From Anaerovibrio lipolyticus (lineage in GTDB: Bacteria > Bacillota > Negativicutes > Selenomonadales > Selenomonadaceae), in the NCBI RefSeq assembly GCF_021531495.1, contig NZ_JADYTY010000001.1, positions 186,001 through 250,000 on the forward strand: DNA of 64,000 nucleotides. Reading direction: 5' to 3'. The notes below the pieces were generated by a model that saw only the letters and a program-made list of their open reading frames with translations, made no database searches and was not told where the DNA came from. The translations under genes and the position numbers were made by a program. Positions 32,960-41,830 of this stretch are shown here, one piece after another. Each line of letters starts with the position of its first letter. Position 1 is the stretch's first letter.

Positions 32960-34056
32960 TTGACTGCCTCCTCTCCAGTTTCCACAGGATGATAGAAAGT
33001 ATCTCGCTCCACAGGCTCAAAACCAGCTTCTGTAATCAGCTGACGCAATTTGCTGCGGGTAATCCCCCGTCCTGTATTGGCACCAGCAGCATGAATGATT
33101 TTTTCCTCTCCAATGGTACCATCCAAATCATCAGCTCCAAAGCCCAAAGCTAGCTGGGCAATAGGCATGGTCAGCATTATCCAAAAAGCCTTAATATGAT
33201 CCACATTATCCAGAATCAATCTGGACAAGGCCATCATTTTCATATCCTCCCAGGAACCAACCCGCTTTAAATAATCCAACCCTGTATTGGCAGGGTGGAA
33301 AGGGAAGGAAACAAAGGCCTGAAAACCACCGGTTTCATCCTGAATATCCCGTAGGGTAAATAGATGCTGCAACCTTTCCTCAATGGTTTCAATATGACCA
33401 TACATCATGGTGCAATTGGTGCGGATGCCTAGCTTGTGAGCTGTCTTAATAGTTTCAATCCACTGGACAGTAGTAGCTTTTTTCGGACAGATAATTTCCC
33501 TTACTCTATCGCTAAGAATCTCTGCGCCACCTCCTGGTAGAGAGGAAAGGCCAGCCTTTTGCAAAATCTCCAATACTTCTTTGATGGATTTGCCAGTCAT
33601 TTGGCTAAAATGCACAATCTCCACCGGAGTAAAAGCCTTGATATCCACCTGTGGCAAAGCCTGCCGTACCTGTTTTACTACATTGAGGTAATATTCAAAG
33701 GGCTTATCTGGATGGAGTGCGCTGACAATATGGATTTCGCCTAGATTTCTGGTAACCTTGGCCTCCTCCAGAATTTTGGCAATATCTGTTTCCTCCAGTA
33801 CAAAGCCTCCCGGCTCCCCTTCCTTTTTCTGAAAGGCACAAAGAGGACAGCCCGAAGTACAGATATTGGTCAAATTAATATGCTTATTAACATTATAAAA
33901 AACCTGTCGTCCGCTCTTTTTTTCCTTCATGCGTCTGGCACAATCTGCCAAAAACAACAAATCATTATCTTCATAGAGGGCCAAGGCCTCCTGTAAATTC
34001 AACCGCAAGCCAGCATTGGCTTTTTCTCTGGCCTGCAGAATCAATTCTTTGATCAT
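32956..34056 (-). CDS. Aminodeoxyfutalosine synthase paralog (MqnE-like, second copy)
   Basis: 366 residues. Radical-SAM motif ICTSGCPLCAFQ (CxxxCxxC) near residue 70; then IHIVSALHPDKPFEYYLNVV, AFTPVEIVHFSQMTG, LPGGGAEILSDRVREIICPK and TMMYGHIETIEERLQH, the MqnE pattern. It is clearly related to the gene at 34096-35193 yet diverged; in this copy the segment reads SSLPGGGAEIL, in the other QAIAGGGAEIL. MqnE joins SAM and a chorismate-derived substrate to give aminodeoxyfutalosine. Whether both paralogs do so is unknown. 39-base gap to the first copy. Confidence 0.8.
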   Translation of the reverse strand: MIKELILQAREKANAGLRLNLQEALALYEDNDLLFLADCARRMKEKKSGRQVFYNVNKHINLTNICTSGCPLCAFQKKEGEPGGFVLEETDIAKILEEAKVTRNLGEIHIVSALHPDKPFEYYLNVVKQVRQALPQVDIKAFTPVEIVHFSQMTGKSIKEVLEILQKAGLSSLPGGGAEILSDRVREIICPKKATTVQWIETIKTAHKLGIRTNCTMMYGHIETIEERLQHLFTLRDIQDETGGFQAFVSFPFHPANTGLDYLKRVGSWEDMKMMALSRLILDNVDHIKAFWIMLTMPIAQLALGFGADDLDGTIGEEKIIHAAGANTGRGITRSKLRQLITEAGFEPVERDTFYHPVETGEEAVK

Positions 34057-34095
34057 AATATCCCCTTTTATTTGTAAAAATCTCCTATCTAATCC

Positions 34096-35193
34096 TTAAT
34101 CTGCAAAAGTTCTCAGAATATTGAAATTGCAGTCACAGGCTGCTGGAATCCGGCCTGCCTCACGAATAATCTTGATAATATTGTCCTCGCTGAGAGCAGT
34201 AGGACTGGAAGCTCCTGCGTCGTGAAGAATGGTTTCCTTGTGAATGGTACCATCAATATCGTTAGCACCAAAGCCCAAAGCAATCTGAGCTACCGGCACT
34301 GTCAGCATAACCCAATAGGCCTTGATATTGGTAATATTATCCAGCATCAATCTAGAAATAGCAATGGTGCGCAAATCATCCCACATGGAGGTTTGCTGAA
34401 CAGTTTTGCCCAGCTCTGTATGTTTCGGCAGGAATGGGAAGCAGATAAAGGTCTGTATACCGCCAGTTTCATCCTGCAAATCCCGTAAGGTCAGCAGATG
34501 ATCTACCCGCTCCTCCAAGGTTTCTATATGACCATAGAGCATGCTGGCATTGGTTTTGATGCCCAGCTTATGAGCTGTTCTAGACACCTCCAGCCATTGA
34601 GCTGCCGTAGCCTTGTTAGGACACAGTTCATTGCGTACTCTATCACTAAGGATTTCCGCTCCGCCACCAGCAATAGCCTGCAAACCTGCCTGCTGCAGCT
34701 TGCGCAGAACCTGTTCAACGCTCAACCCAGAAATCTTGGCAAAATGCGTAATTTCCACCCCAGTAAATCCTTTGAGATATAAATTTGGAAACTCATCATG
34801 CAAGGCCTGCAATCGCTGTAGATAATCCTCAAAACTCCAATCACTATGCAGTCCGCTTACCACATGAAGCCCAGCCAGATTTGGATCCTTGGAGGCATCC
34901 CGTACCAGCGCCAAGGCATCTTCTACATCCATGGCATAAGCCCCTTTGTCATCCTTATCCCGGCCAAAGGCACAGAACTTGCACTTGGAAGTACAAATAT
35001 TGGTTAGATTAACATGGCAATTCACATTGTAATAAACAATATCCCCACATTTCTGCTGGCGGACGTAATCTGCCATATTACCTAACCAGGCTATATCCTT
35101 GCAGGCAAAAAGCTTTATACCATCCTCACGGCTCAATCTCTCCCCTGCAAAAATCTTTTTTTCTATTTCTTTATATTCCTCGGAACTATACAA
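34096..35193 (-). CDS. mqnE: Aminodeoxyfutalosine synthase (MqnE, first copy)
   Basis: 365 residues with a TTG start at 35193, seven bases after GGAGGA. The radical-SAM motif is ICTSKCKFCAFGRD (CxxxCxxC) near residue 68; LHVVSGLHSDWSFEDYLQRL, GFTGVEITHFAKISG and SMLYGHIETLEERVDH mark MqnE. It opens a four-gene operon mqnE-mqnE paralog-mqnC-phosphorylase. No mqnA, mqnB or mqnD is present in the window, so the rest of the pathway must lie elsewhere. Confidence 0.85.
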   Translation of the reverse strand: MYSSEEYKEIEKKIFAGERLSREDGIKLFACKDIAWLGNMADYVRQQKCGDIVYYNVNCHVNLTNICTSKCKFCAFGRDKDDKGAYAMDVEDALALVRDASKDPNLAGLHVVSGLHSDWSFEDYLQRLQALHDEFPNLYLKGFTGVEITHFAKISGLSVEQVLRKLQQAGLQAIAGGGAEILSDRVRNELCPNKATAAQWLEVSRTAHKLGIKTNASMLYGHIETLEERVDHLLTLRDLQDETGGIQTFICFPFLPKHTELGKTVQQTSMWDDLRTIAISRLMLDNITNIKAYWVMLTVPVAQIALGFGANDIDGTIHKETILHDAGASSPTALSEDNIIKIIREAGRIPAACDCNFNILRTFAD

Positions 35194-35229
35194 AACCCGC
35201 TCCTCCTATCTTAAATGCATACAAAATAC

Positions 35230-35258
35230 ATTATATCAATTAATAAGCAGATTTGCAA
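35230..35258 (-). promoter_or_regulatory. Menaquinone operon promoter
   Basis: TTGCAA (35253-35258) and TATAAT (35230-35235) with 17-base spacing, about 37 bases before the TTG start of mqnE. Confidence 0.7.
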
Positions 35259-35371
35259 AATATCATATTATTCTTTTTGTTTGCTTGCTATTTATTCGGG
35301 TATCTTCATTGACAACAGTCTGTTCTATAAATTCCCTACACATTTTCTTGCTTGAGACATTAGGGATTTCA

Positions 35372-35400
35372 TTGCCCTTCTACTGATTCTGTGGTATAGT
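35372..35400 (+). promoter_or_regulatory. Promoter of an orphan rightward transcript
   Basis: TTGCCC (35372-35377) and TATAGT (35395-35400), 17 bases apart, point rightward into a gap with no rightward gene. Confidence 0.6.
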
Positions 35401-35405
35401 TGGAT

Positions 35406-35498
35406 TACAAGAAAGACTCTCTCCATTAGCGGAATACGTGCTAGTGGCAGTAGTGGTAGAACGTGCGAAGTCCTCTACCTTTACAGGGCCTTTTTTGT
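35406..35498 (+). ncRNA. Candidate small RNA with own promoter and terminator
   Basis: About 90 bases between the promoter above and a terminator. The 3' half folds as GGC..GTAG.GGTAGA / TCTACC.TTTAC..GCC (35446-35490) and ends in TTTTTT, a good intrinsic terminator. The 5' half is mostly unpaired, with the hexamer ACGTGC once before and once inside the stem loop. No open frame with a ribosome site is seen. It matches no riboswitch consensus I know, and it runs convergently toward the Rpn-like gene. Confidence 0.5.
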
Positions 35499-35547
35499 TT
35501 GCATATCATACAACAGCACTATCCACTATTGTTTCCATTATAACCAA

Positions 35548-35575
35548 AAGAGCTGTCCACTAAGGAACAGCCCCC
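35548..35575 (-). terminator. Terminator of the Rpn-like gene
   Basis: GCTGTTCC/GGACAGC stem followed by TCTTTT on the minus strand, just beyond the stop at 35580. Confidence 0.65.
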
Positions 35576-35579
35576 AATT

Positions 35580-36503
35580 CTACACCAGTGCAGAGTGATA
35601 TTTATTCAGCAAATAGTCACAATAAGTTTTGTCTTGAATAGCCTTGGTTACATCATCATTTAATCCCTTGGCCAAGAGTAAGGCATATAGCTTATTAATC
35701 ATCTCAATTCCATATTTCTTGCCAATTTCCTTGCCCCGGGATTCGGCTCTATCCAATACCTCACACATATCCAATCCCTCCATTTCATTTAAGTCTGTAG
35801 AATATACCTCCATATAGCGCTTATCGTTAGTCAATACTGACATAAGCTTCAGCAATCCGTCTACATGGCGGATTTTTTGTTTACTAGGTTGATATTCTTT
35901 CGTATTGTAAATCTGCACAAAATAATCAGCGATGATTCTAAAATCACTTACAAATTTTCCTACCTGCTCGTCAGTTAGTCTAGGCACATCTATGACGTTT
36001 ATTTTATAATCACTAACAAAATCCCTCAATCTGGGAGGAATATCCAACGAATCATACAAACAAAGTGGCTTTTTCCAAGGTGTTTTACCAAAATACAAAA
36101 CTAAGGTTATGATAGGATAACGCTTATTTTTGACTCTGCGCTTCTGTCCTGTAACCTGACAGGTCTGCAACTCATCCTGATTCATTTCGTCACGATAAGC
36201 TGAACCATCATAGCCCATGATTCGCAGAGGCATATCCGTGTCAATAGCCAATTGATTTTCCACACCTATAAGTGCTAAGCGTAGACAACACTTTTTATCA
36301 AGCCAATATTTTGCTACATCCCGTTCCTGTTCATGTATAGCAGAATCATCTGCTTTATACTGTGAATAAGTCTGGGCATCCATCAGGCTGTTTTCAGAAA
36401 TCACTTCCTCCCCATCAAAAAGACAGCCATTGATAATATCTGCAAAAACATCGTTGTATGCCTCAAAATTCTTTTGCGTAATGTCTTTTTCTCCCAAAGC
36501 CAA
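35580..36503 (-). CDS. Rpn-family recombination-promoting nuclease / PD-(D/E)XK transposase-like protein
   Basis: 307 residues. NFEAYNDVFADIINGCLFDG near the start, then EVISENSLMDAQTYSQYKA, LALIGVENQLAIDTDMPLRI, SAYRDEMNQDEL, YPIITLVLYFGKTPWKKPLC and LRDFVSDYKINVIDVPRL form the usual Rpn/YhgA-like series; the conserved Asp and the 'GxENQ' segment would supply the PD-(D/E)XK active site. The C-terminus is helical (EVLDRAESRGKEIGKKYGIE). Members are often accessory genes implicated in phage response or DNA mobility. A lone gene with its own terminator and TATAAT at 36520-36525. Confidence 0.75.
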   Translation of the reverse strand: MALGEKDITQKNFEAYNDVFADIINGCLFDGEEVISENSLMDAQTYSQYKADDSAIHEQERDVAKYWLDKKCCLRLALIGVENQLAIDTDMPLRIMGYDGSAYRDEMNQDELQTCQVTGQKRRVKNKRYPIITLVLYFGKTPWKKPLCLYDSLDIPPRLRDFVSDYKINVIDVPRLTDEQVGKFVSDFRIIADYFVQIYNTKEYQPSKQKIRHVDGLLKLMSVLTNDKRYMEVYSTDLNEMEGLDMCEVLDRAESRGKEIGKKYGIEMINKLYALLLAKGLNDDVTKAIQDKTYCDYLLNKYHSALV

Positions 36504-36614
36504 TCCCCCCTACTGCTTTTATTATACCATAAACCAGACACTTATAGTAATTGATATAGGTAGGTTTTCCAACTCCTCATGGTGAAACGGGTTCACCTTG
36601 GCACTTATAACGAA

Positions 36615-36708
36615 AAAGAGCTATTTCCTCAGGAGAGAAATTAAGCTAACACCATGAAAATATCATATTTTCACGCTGCTATACAAATCCCCAAGGAAAC
36701 AGCTCTTT
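36615..36708. repeat. Long nested inverted repeat downstream of metK
   Basis: The arms AAAGAGCTATTTCCT (36615-36629) and AGGAAACAGCTCTTT (36694-36708) pair with one mismatch, and an inner stem GAAAATAT/ATATTTTC lies in the loop. In the leftward RNA the structure is followed by T-rich sequence, so it may end metK transcription. A short palindrome GGTGAA/TTCACC (36581-36597) lies beside it. Confidence 0.6.
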
Positions 36709-36765
36709 AAGAGAGTACAACACCCCGCTACCTATAGAGATGTTGCACACATTATTTGTTTTTAC

Positions 36766-37953
36766 TTAGAGTCCAGCCTGAGCCTTCAGAGCCTCTGCCT
36801 TGTCAGTATGCTCCCAAGGCAGATCCACATCAGTACGGCCGAAATGACCATAAGCTGCAGTCTGAGCATAGATAGGACGACGAAGATCCAGCATCTTGAT
36901 AATGCCAGCTGGGCGCAGGTCAAAGTTCTTGGTAACCAGCTCTTCCAGAACACGGTCACTAACCTTGCCAGTGCCAAAGGTATCAACCATGATGGACACA
37001 GGAGTAGCTACGCCAATAGCATAAGCCAGCTGTACCTCTGCCTTGTCAGCCAAACCAGCGGCCACAATGTTTTTTGCTACATAACGGGCTGCATAGGCAC
37101 CGGAACGGTCAACCTTCGTTGGATCCTTGCCGGAGAAAGCACCGCCACCATGACGAGCCATACCGCCATAGGTATCAACAATAATCTTACGGCCAGTAAG
37201 ACCGCAGTCACCCTGTGGGCCGCCGATAACGAACTTGCCAGTTGGGTTAATGAAATACTTGGTTTCCTCGCTGAGAAGTTCAGCAGGAATAACAGCCTTG
37301 ATTACATACTCAATCATATCCTTGCGAATCTGCTCCAGAGTAACGCTTTCATCATGCTGAGTAGAGATAACAATAGTATCAATAGCTACAGGCTTGCCAT
37401 TCTCATAGGCAACAGTAACCTGAGTCTTGCCATCTGGGCGGAGATACGGCAGTGTGCCATTCTTGCGCACCTCAGCCAAACGACGAGCCAAACGATGTGC
37501 CAAAGCAATTGGAACAGGCAAATACTCAGGAGTTTCGTTGGTAGCATAACCAAACATCATACCCTGGTCACCAGCACCAGTAGCTTCTTCCTCATTCAGA
37601 TTTCCCTCGCGAGCTTCCAGAGCCTTGTCAACACCCTGAGCAATATCTGGGGACTGCTCGTCAAGGGAAACAAGAATACCGCAAGTATCTGCATCAAAAC
37701 CGAACTTTGCTCTGGTATAACCAATCTTACGAACTGTATCTCTTACGATTTTAGCAATATCCACATAGCACTTGGTGGATATCTCGCCAGCAATATGAGC
37801 CTGACCAGTGGTAACCATAGTCTCACAAGCTACACGACCATATGGATCCTTGGCCAGAATAGCATCCAAAATGCTATCAGAAATCTGATCTGCTACTTTG
37901 TCAGGATGTCCCTCAGTAACAGACTCAGAGGTAAAAAATAAACGCTTTGCCAT
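36766..37953 (-). CDS. metK: S-adenosylmethionine synthase
   Basis: 395 residues, ATG behind GAGGCG. The N-terminus [22 protein letters not shown], the methionine/ATP-binding [12 protein letters not shown] near residue 118 and the P-loop-like [20 protein letters not shown] near 265 are the MetK signatures. It makes SAM from methionine and ATP as a tetramer. A SAM-I riboswitch with a terminator occupies its leader, so excess product shuts it off. Length is normal. Confidence 0.96.
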   Translation of the reverse strand: MAKRLFFTSESVTEGHPDKVADQISDSILDAILAKDPYGRVACETMVTTGQAHIAGEISTKCYVDIAKIVRDTVRKIGYTRAKFGFDADTCGILVSLDEQSPDIAQGVDKALEAREGNLNEEEATGAGDQGMMFGYATNETPEYLPVPIALAHRLARRLAEVRKNGTLPYLRPDGKTQVTVAYENGKPVAIDTIVISTQHDESVTLEQIRKDMIEYVIKAVIPAELLSEETKYFINPTGKFVIGGPQGDCGLTGRKIIVDTYGGMARHGGGAFSGKDPTKVDRSGAYAARYVAKNIVAAGLADKAEVQLAYAIGVATPVSIMVDTFGTGKVSDRVLEELVTKNFDLRPAGIIKMLDLRRPIYAQTAAYGHFGRTDVDLPWEHTDKAEALKAQAGL

Positions 37954-38093
37954 AAAAACGCCTCCTCATAAACTACTGTACAGCAGAAACCTCTACATAA
38001 CCTAATCAGCTATCCGTCGCTGTACTCTTAACAAAACACGACCTGAAATATGAAAACAACCGTTATATAACAGCCCTTATCGCTTTTAATACA

Positions 38094-38122
38094 CAAAAAA
38101 ACTCTCCCTAATGAGAGAGTTT
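38094..38122 (-). terminator. Riboswitch terminator of metK
   Basis: AAACTCTC (38115-38122) pairs with GAGAGTTT (38098-38105), followed by a T run, on the minus strand. GAGAGGTTT at the aptamer 3' edge could pair with the same AAACTCTC as antiterminator. Confidence 0.85.
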
Positions 38123-38130
38123 CTAAACCT

Positions 38131-38232
38131 CTCATCTTTCAGGCTATGCCTTCAGGAATTAGCACCGTTTTGTCACACTGACAATGGTTGCCGCGGCTTC
38201 GCAGGGCCAGTCCCTCCACCGCTCTGGATGAG
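38131..38232 (-). promoter_or_regulatory. SAM-I riboswitch (S-box) controlling metK
   Basis: On the minus strand P1 is CTCATC/GATGAG. The core GGAGGGACTGGCCC, GAAGCC, GGCAACC, then GTGCTAATTCC and GAAAGATGAG matches the S-box consensus, including the kink-turn and pseudoknot strands. The aptamer precedes the terminator above. Together they give SAM-dependent termination before metK. Confidence 0.95.
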
Positions 38233-38270
38233 TTCATATTTCTTTTTAGTGTCCTTAACAACACATATGA

Positions 38271-38299
38271 ATGATACACGAAAAAACACCAAATGTCAA
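38271..38299 (-). promoter_or_regulatory. metK promoter
   Basis: TTGACA (38294-38299) and TATCAT (38271-38276) with 17-base spacing, just ahead of the SAM riboswitch. Confidence 0.75.
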
Positions 38300-38303
38300 C
38301 AAT

Positions 38304-38942
38304 TTATTTAGCAGTAAGTATATCAGATTTCTGCAGCTGTCTGATGCATCTGGTATAAGCAGCCTGTAGTGCTTTGCCAGGGGTGTACTGGGATTCAATG
38401 GTGTATTGATATTTTTTGTGACCGATGATACCCTGTTTATCTACCAAGGTGGCCTCTAAATAAACTACTGCATCCCAGGTATCTTCAGAGCCAAACCACC
38501 AATCCCAATGGCGCCTTGTCTTGTATACCCTGTCATGAACATTAAGAAACAATGCCTGTTCCTTGTCCATACTGGTCAAAACCTCTGTCATTTCCTTTTG
38601 GCTAAGGCTGTGTATATCTTTAGCCCCATTTACCTTGCTGCAGGCCTGATAAAAATCCTGTTGTGCTTTCCGGCCATATGCCATAGGAAAACGATATTTG
38701 GAATAGCATTTTACAAAATAGCGGGTTAAAATATCCTGATATTCCTCCTGCAAATATCTTTCACTGCCATTCATCACAATAACAGTTGGTTTTTGCACAG
38801 CAATTTCTGGAGTATCAGCAGCAATAACTGCCATAGCTTCTGTAGTAGATGCATTTTCAGATACATTGTCCTTAGCCTCAGCCATCAAAGCACCATTTAG
38901 GAACAATATAAAGCCTAAAACAAATACTACAAATCTTTTCAT
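38304..38942 (-). CDS. Secreted protein of unknown function
   Basis: 212 residues from ATG 38942 (GGGAGTG six bases ahead). A signal peptide is clear: FVVFVLGFILFLNGALMAEA, with cleavage likely after AEA. The mature part has KPTVIVMNGSERYLQEEYQD and AYGRKAQQDFYQACSKVNGA, then a strand-rich C-terminus (DAVVYLEATLVDKQGIIGHK). I do not recognise the family; it resembles small envelope proteins of Negativicutes in layout only. It follows the O-antigen-ligase-like gene by 28 bases and is probably co-transcribed with it. Confidence 0.6.
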   Translation of the reverse strand: MKRFVVFVLGFILFLNGALMAEAKDNVSENASTTEAMAVIAADTPEIAVQKPTVIVMNGSERYLQEEYQDILTRYFVKCYSKYRFPMAYGRKAQQDFYQACSKVNGAKDIHSLSQKEMTEVLTSMDKEQALFLNVHDRVYKTRRHWDWWFGSEDTWDAVVYLEATLVDKQGIIGHKKYQYTIESQYTPGKALQAAYTRCIRQLQKSDILTAK

Positions 38943-38970
38943 GGCAATCACTCCCCTCGAATCTATTTTA

Positions 38971-40194
38971 CTACCGCCCAAGACTCCTTATAGCATAGAC
39001 CAATCCACATAGCAGCCATAACAGCATAGAGGATGGAATATTAAACAATACATCATCTGTCACACCATTCAGCGCTACAGAAACCAACGCCAATCCCAAT
39101 CCCAGCAGCAAGCCTTCCATCAAAGTGTCTGGCAATACCCGCTTGTTAAAAAGAGCCAGTCCCATAGTTTTGAAAAAGTACCACAGGAAAGCAGTACCGC
39201 CGATCAACCCAATTTCTGCCCAGTAATTCAAATAAATATTATGGGCATGAACCAGTGTTACACTGCCATCAACAATATAGGTATCATACAGCGGGTACAC
39301 CATCCAGTAGGCACCCCAGCCAATCCCCAGCAGAGGATGGTCCATAATCATCTGAACTGTACTTTCCCACATGGCAATCCGCATTTCCGAGGATGTATCT
39401 GCCACCAGAAAAGCTGTCTGCATGCGCTCCAACAGCACTGGATCCAAAGCCAATACACCACCGGCCACTAGAATAAGGGTCAGCAGAATCCGTCTATCCT
39501 TTAGAATACCGTAACAGCCTATAATAACAGCGATAGTCAGCAAGGCTCCTCTAGCATAGGTCATGGCCAGACAGGCCAAGGAGGCCACCATAAACATAGC
39601 CAGATATATTCTGGTGCTCTTATTATTCATTTTGGCAAACAGCCCCAGTAGAACGCAGATAACAATATCCAAATAGGCTGCCAAAATATTAGGATTCTCC
39701 CAGGTAGCAAAAACCCGCTTCCGCAGTTCTGGAAAGGCCTCGCCATCCACCCACTTCATATCGGCAGTATCAATGCCGAAAATAAACTGATAGAAGCCAT
39801 CTGCCACCACCACTAAAGCAGAAAGTCCAAGAGCACAAGCTACCACCTTGATTTCATCCCTAGTCGTAACATTCTGCGTCACCAGCACAAAGGTCATGCA
39901 GTATACTACCGCCAGATTGTACCAATTGTAAAAGCTAAAGCCACTATCTGGAGAAACCAGTATGGAGGCTGCGCCACAGACCATAAATACAGCTATAGCT
40001 CCAAATACCGGTGATTTCTTATAATGGTAATTTTTATCCATTCGCCAGCGAAATAGATAAATCAAAAAGCCTATTAGCAGGGAAACCTCCGCTACTAAAG
40101 GCGACAGTGCCAGAAAAAAGGCCTCCAACACCACAGCAATGACAATCAAATCCTTGCACCTTCTTGAGGAAGCAAAATTTCTTAAAGCCTTCAA
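38971..40194 (-). CDS. O-antigen ligase/polymerase-family membrane protein
   Basis: 407 residues with about ten to twelve membrane helices (for example LIVIAVVLEAFFLALSPLVA and ILAAYLDIVICVLLGLFAKM). The periplasmic loop carries the Wzy/WaaL_PF04932-type motif in GIGWGAYWMVYPLYDT followed by VHAHNIYLNYWAEIGLIGG, near residues 290-335. Such proteins join or polymerise O-antigen or other glycans at the outer face of the inner membrane, consistent with an outer-membrane-bearing host. Ligase versus polymerase cannot be settled from sequence. Confidence 0.8.
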   Translation of the reverse strand: MKALRNFASSRRCKDLIVIAVVLEAFFLALSPLVAEVSLLIGFLIYLFRWRMDKNYHYKKSPVFGAIAVFMVCGAASILVSPDSGFSFYNWYNLAVVYCMTFVLVTQNVTTRDEIKVVACALGLSALVVVADGFYQFIFGIDTADMKWVDGEAFPELRKRVFATWENPNILAAYLDIVICVLLGLFAKMNNKSTRIYLAMFMVASLACLAMTYARGALLTIAVIIGCYGILKDRRILLTLILVAGGVLALDPVLLERMQTAFLVADTSSEMRIAMWESTVQMIMDHPLLGIGWGAYWMVYPLYDTYIVDGSVTLVHAHNIYLNYWAEIGLIGGTAFLWYFFKTMGLALFNKRVLPDTLMEGLLLGLGLALVSVALNGVTDDVLFNIPSSMLLWLLCGLVYAIRSLGR

Positions 40195-40258
40195 ATATTA
40201 GCACCTCCACATTTTTAGTTCCTGCCTATCATACCACAAATACAAAATTTTTACCATG

Positions 40259-40334
40259 ATAAAACCCTGCCAATAAATAACAGCCAGCAACAATTTCTTA
40301 TTTCAAGAAAGCCAGCAGTTTATTTATCAGCAGG
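40259..40334 (-). terminator. thiC terminator with long stem
   Basis: CCCTGC..ATAAATAA and TTATTTAT..GCAGGG pair across 70 bases, followed by TTTTATC on the minus strand, just beyond thiC. Confidence 0.7.
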
Positions 40335-40354
40335 GCTTACAGAACTAATACCTA

Positions 40355-41662
40355 TTAGAGAATATCAATATGCTCTCCAGACAAAGCCTTGTTCATACTG
40401 CGAACAGCACAGAATTTGCCACACATGGAGCAGGTATCCTCATGCTCTGGAGAACGATCCGCCCGGATGGCCTTGGCAGTTTCAGGATCCAGAGCGCACT
40501 CCCACTGAGCCTCCCAATCCAATACCCGGCGGGCATCACCCATTTTATCGTCTATATCCCTAGCACCACGGACCCCCTTAGCAATATCAGCTGCATGAGC
40601 CGCAATCTTGCTGGCAATAATGCCCTGCTTTACATCATCTACATTTGGCAGAGCCAGATGCTCAGCTGGGGTTACATAGCACAGGAAGGCCGCACCATTC
40701 ATAGCTGCTATAGCGCCACCAATGGCTGCTGTAATATGGTCATAGCCAGGCGCAATATCTGTTACCAATGGCCCCAATACATAGAAAGGTGCTCCCTGAC
40801 AAATAGTCTCCTGTACCTTCATATTGGCTGCAATCTGATCCATAGGCACATGACCAGGTCCCTCAACCATAACCTGTACATCCTTAGCCCAAGCTCTCTT
40901 AGTCAGCTCACCAAGGCGTACCAGCTCCTCAATCTGGCATACATCAGTAGCATCAGCCAGACAGCCAGGACGGCAGGCATCACCAAGAGAAATGGTAACA
41001 TCGTATTCACGGCAAATGTCCAGAATCTCATCATAATATTCATAGAAAGGATTCTCATTGCCAGTCATGGACATCCAGGCAAAAACCAAGGAACCACCCC
41101 GAGAAACAATATTCATCTTTCTCTTGTGCTTCTTAATCTGGTCAATGGTCTTGCGGGTAATACCACAATGGAGGGTAACAAAATCCACACCATCCTCAGC
41201 ATGAAGGCGGATAACATCAATAAAATCCTTGGCAGTCAGGGTATCCAAATCTCTCTGATAGTGAATAACACTGTCATAAACCGGTACAGTACCAATCATT
41301 ACAGGACATTCACTGGTAAGCTTACGACGGAAAGGCTGAGTATTGCCGTGACTGGACAAGTCCATAATAGCCTCTGCGCCCATGTTTACAGCAGACATAA
41401 CCTTTTCCATTTCCACATCATAGTCCTTGCAGTCTCTGGACACACCAAGGTTTACATTAATCTTAGTGCGCAGCATGGAGCCAATACCCTCTGGCTCCAG
41501 ACATTTGTGGTTAACATTGGCAGGAATAGCCACCTTGCCACAAGCTACCAGTGGCAGCAGCTCATCTACAGACATATGCTCCTTGGCAGCAACCTTTTCA
41601 ATTTCCGGAGTCACAATCCCCTTGCGGGCTGCCTCCATCTGAGTCTTATACTCTTTTGCCAT
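40355..41662 (-). CDS. thiC: Phosphomethylpyrimidine synthase ThiC
   Basis: 435 residues from ATG 41662 (AAAGGA eight bases ahead). [17 protein letters not shown] near residue 60, [10 protein letters not shown], the barrel segments [15 protein letters not shown] and [11 protein letters not shown], and a C-terminal cluster motif [10 protein letters not shown] (CxxCxxxxC) are ThiC hallmarks. This radical-SAM enzyme turns aminoimidazole ribotide into the pyrimidine part of thiamine. A TPP riboswitch in the leader controls it; no other thi gene lies adjacent. Confidence 0.95.
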   Translation of the reverse strand: MAKEYKTQMEAARKGIVTPEIEKVAAKEHMSVDELLPLVACGKVAIPANVNHKCLEPEGIGSMLRTKINVNLGVSRDCKDYDVEMEKVMSAVNMGAEAIMDLSSHGNTQPFRRKLTSECPVMIGTVPVYDSVIHYQRDLDTLTAKDFIDVIRLHAEDGVDFVTLHCGITRKTIDQIKKHKRKMNIVSRGGSLVFAWMSMTGNENPFYEYYDEILDICREYDVTISLGDACRPGCLADATDVCQIEELVRLGELTKRAWAKDVQVMVEGPGHVPMDQIAANMKVQETICQGAPFYVLGPLVTDIAPGYDHITAAIGGAIAAMNGAAFLCYVTPAEHLALPNVDDVKQGIIASKIAAHAADIAKGVRGARDIDDKMGDARRVLDWEAQWECALDPETAKAIRADRSPEHEDTCSMCGKFCAVRSMNKALSGEHIDIL

Positions 41663-41685
41663 ACATAACATCCTTTCCTAATACA

Positions 41686-41725
41686 CAAAAATGGTATACC
41701 TAGCCACAACCATTGGTATACCATT
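41686..41725 (-). terminator. Riboswitch terminator of thiC
   Basis: Perfect 11-bp stem AATGGTATACC/GGTATACCATT followed by TTTTTGTGT on the minus strand, between aptamer and thiC. Confidence 0.88.
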
Positions 41726-41742
41726 ATATCTACACAATATGG

Positions 41743-41820
41743 TTCCCTACGGTGGCATTATCCACATCAGGTACGGTCAAGGCCTACGCCTACTCTCAGC
41801 CTGCCTCTGCAAGCTCCCGT
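41743..41820 (-). promoter_or_regulatory. TPP riboswitch (THI element) controlling thiC
   Basis: On the minus strand the conserved strands GGCTGAGAGTAGG, GACCGTACCTGATGTGGATAA and TGCCACCGTAGGGAA occur in consensus order. Binding of thiamine pyrophosphate should favour the downstream terminator. A possible promoter TTGTAC-18-TACAAT overlaps the end of the methyltransferase gene. Confidence 0.95.
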
Positions 41821-41830
41821 TTTGTCTAAT

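Noticed and set aside
35401-35500. tRNA or known riboswitch at the orphan transcript
   Set aside because: No cloverleaf or T-loop sequence and no fit to SAM, TPP, purine, preQ1, fluoride, c-di-GMP or T-box patterns.
36808-37941. 377-residue rightward open frame opposite metK
   Set aside because: It is the antisense shadow of metK, low in complexity, with no ribosome site or recognisable domain.
40370-41668. 432-residue rightward open frame opposite thiC
   Set aside because: Antisense shadow of a highly conserved gene; no ribosome site, no domain.
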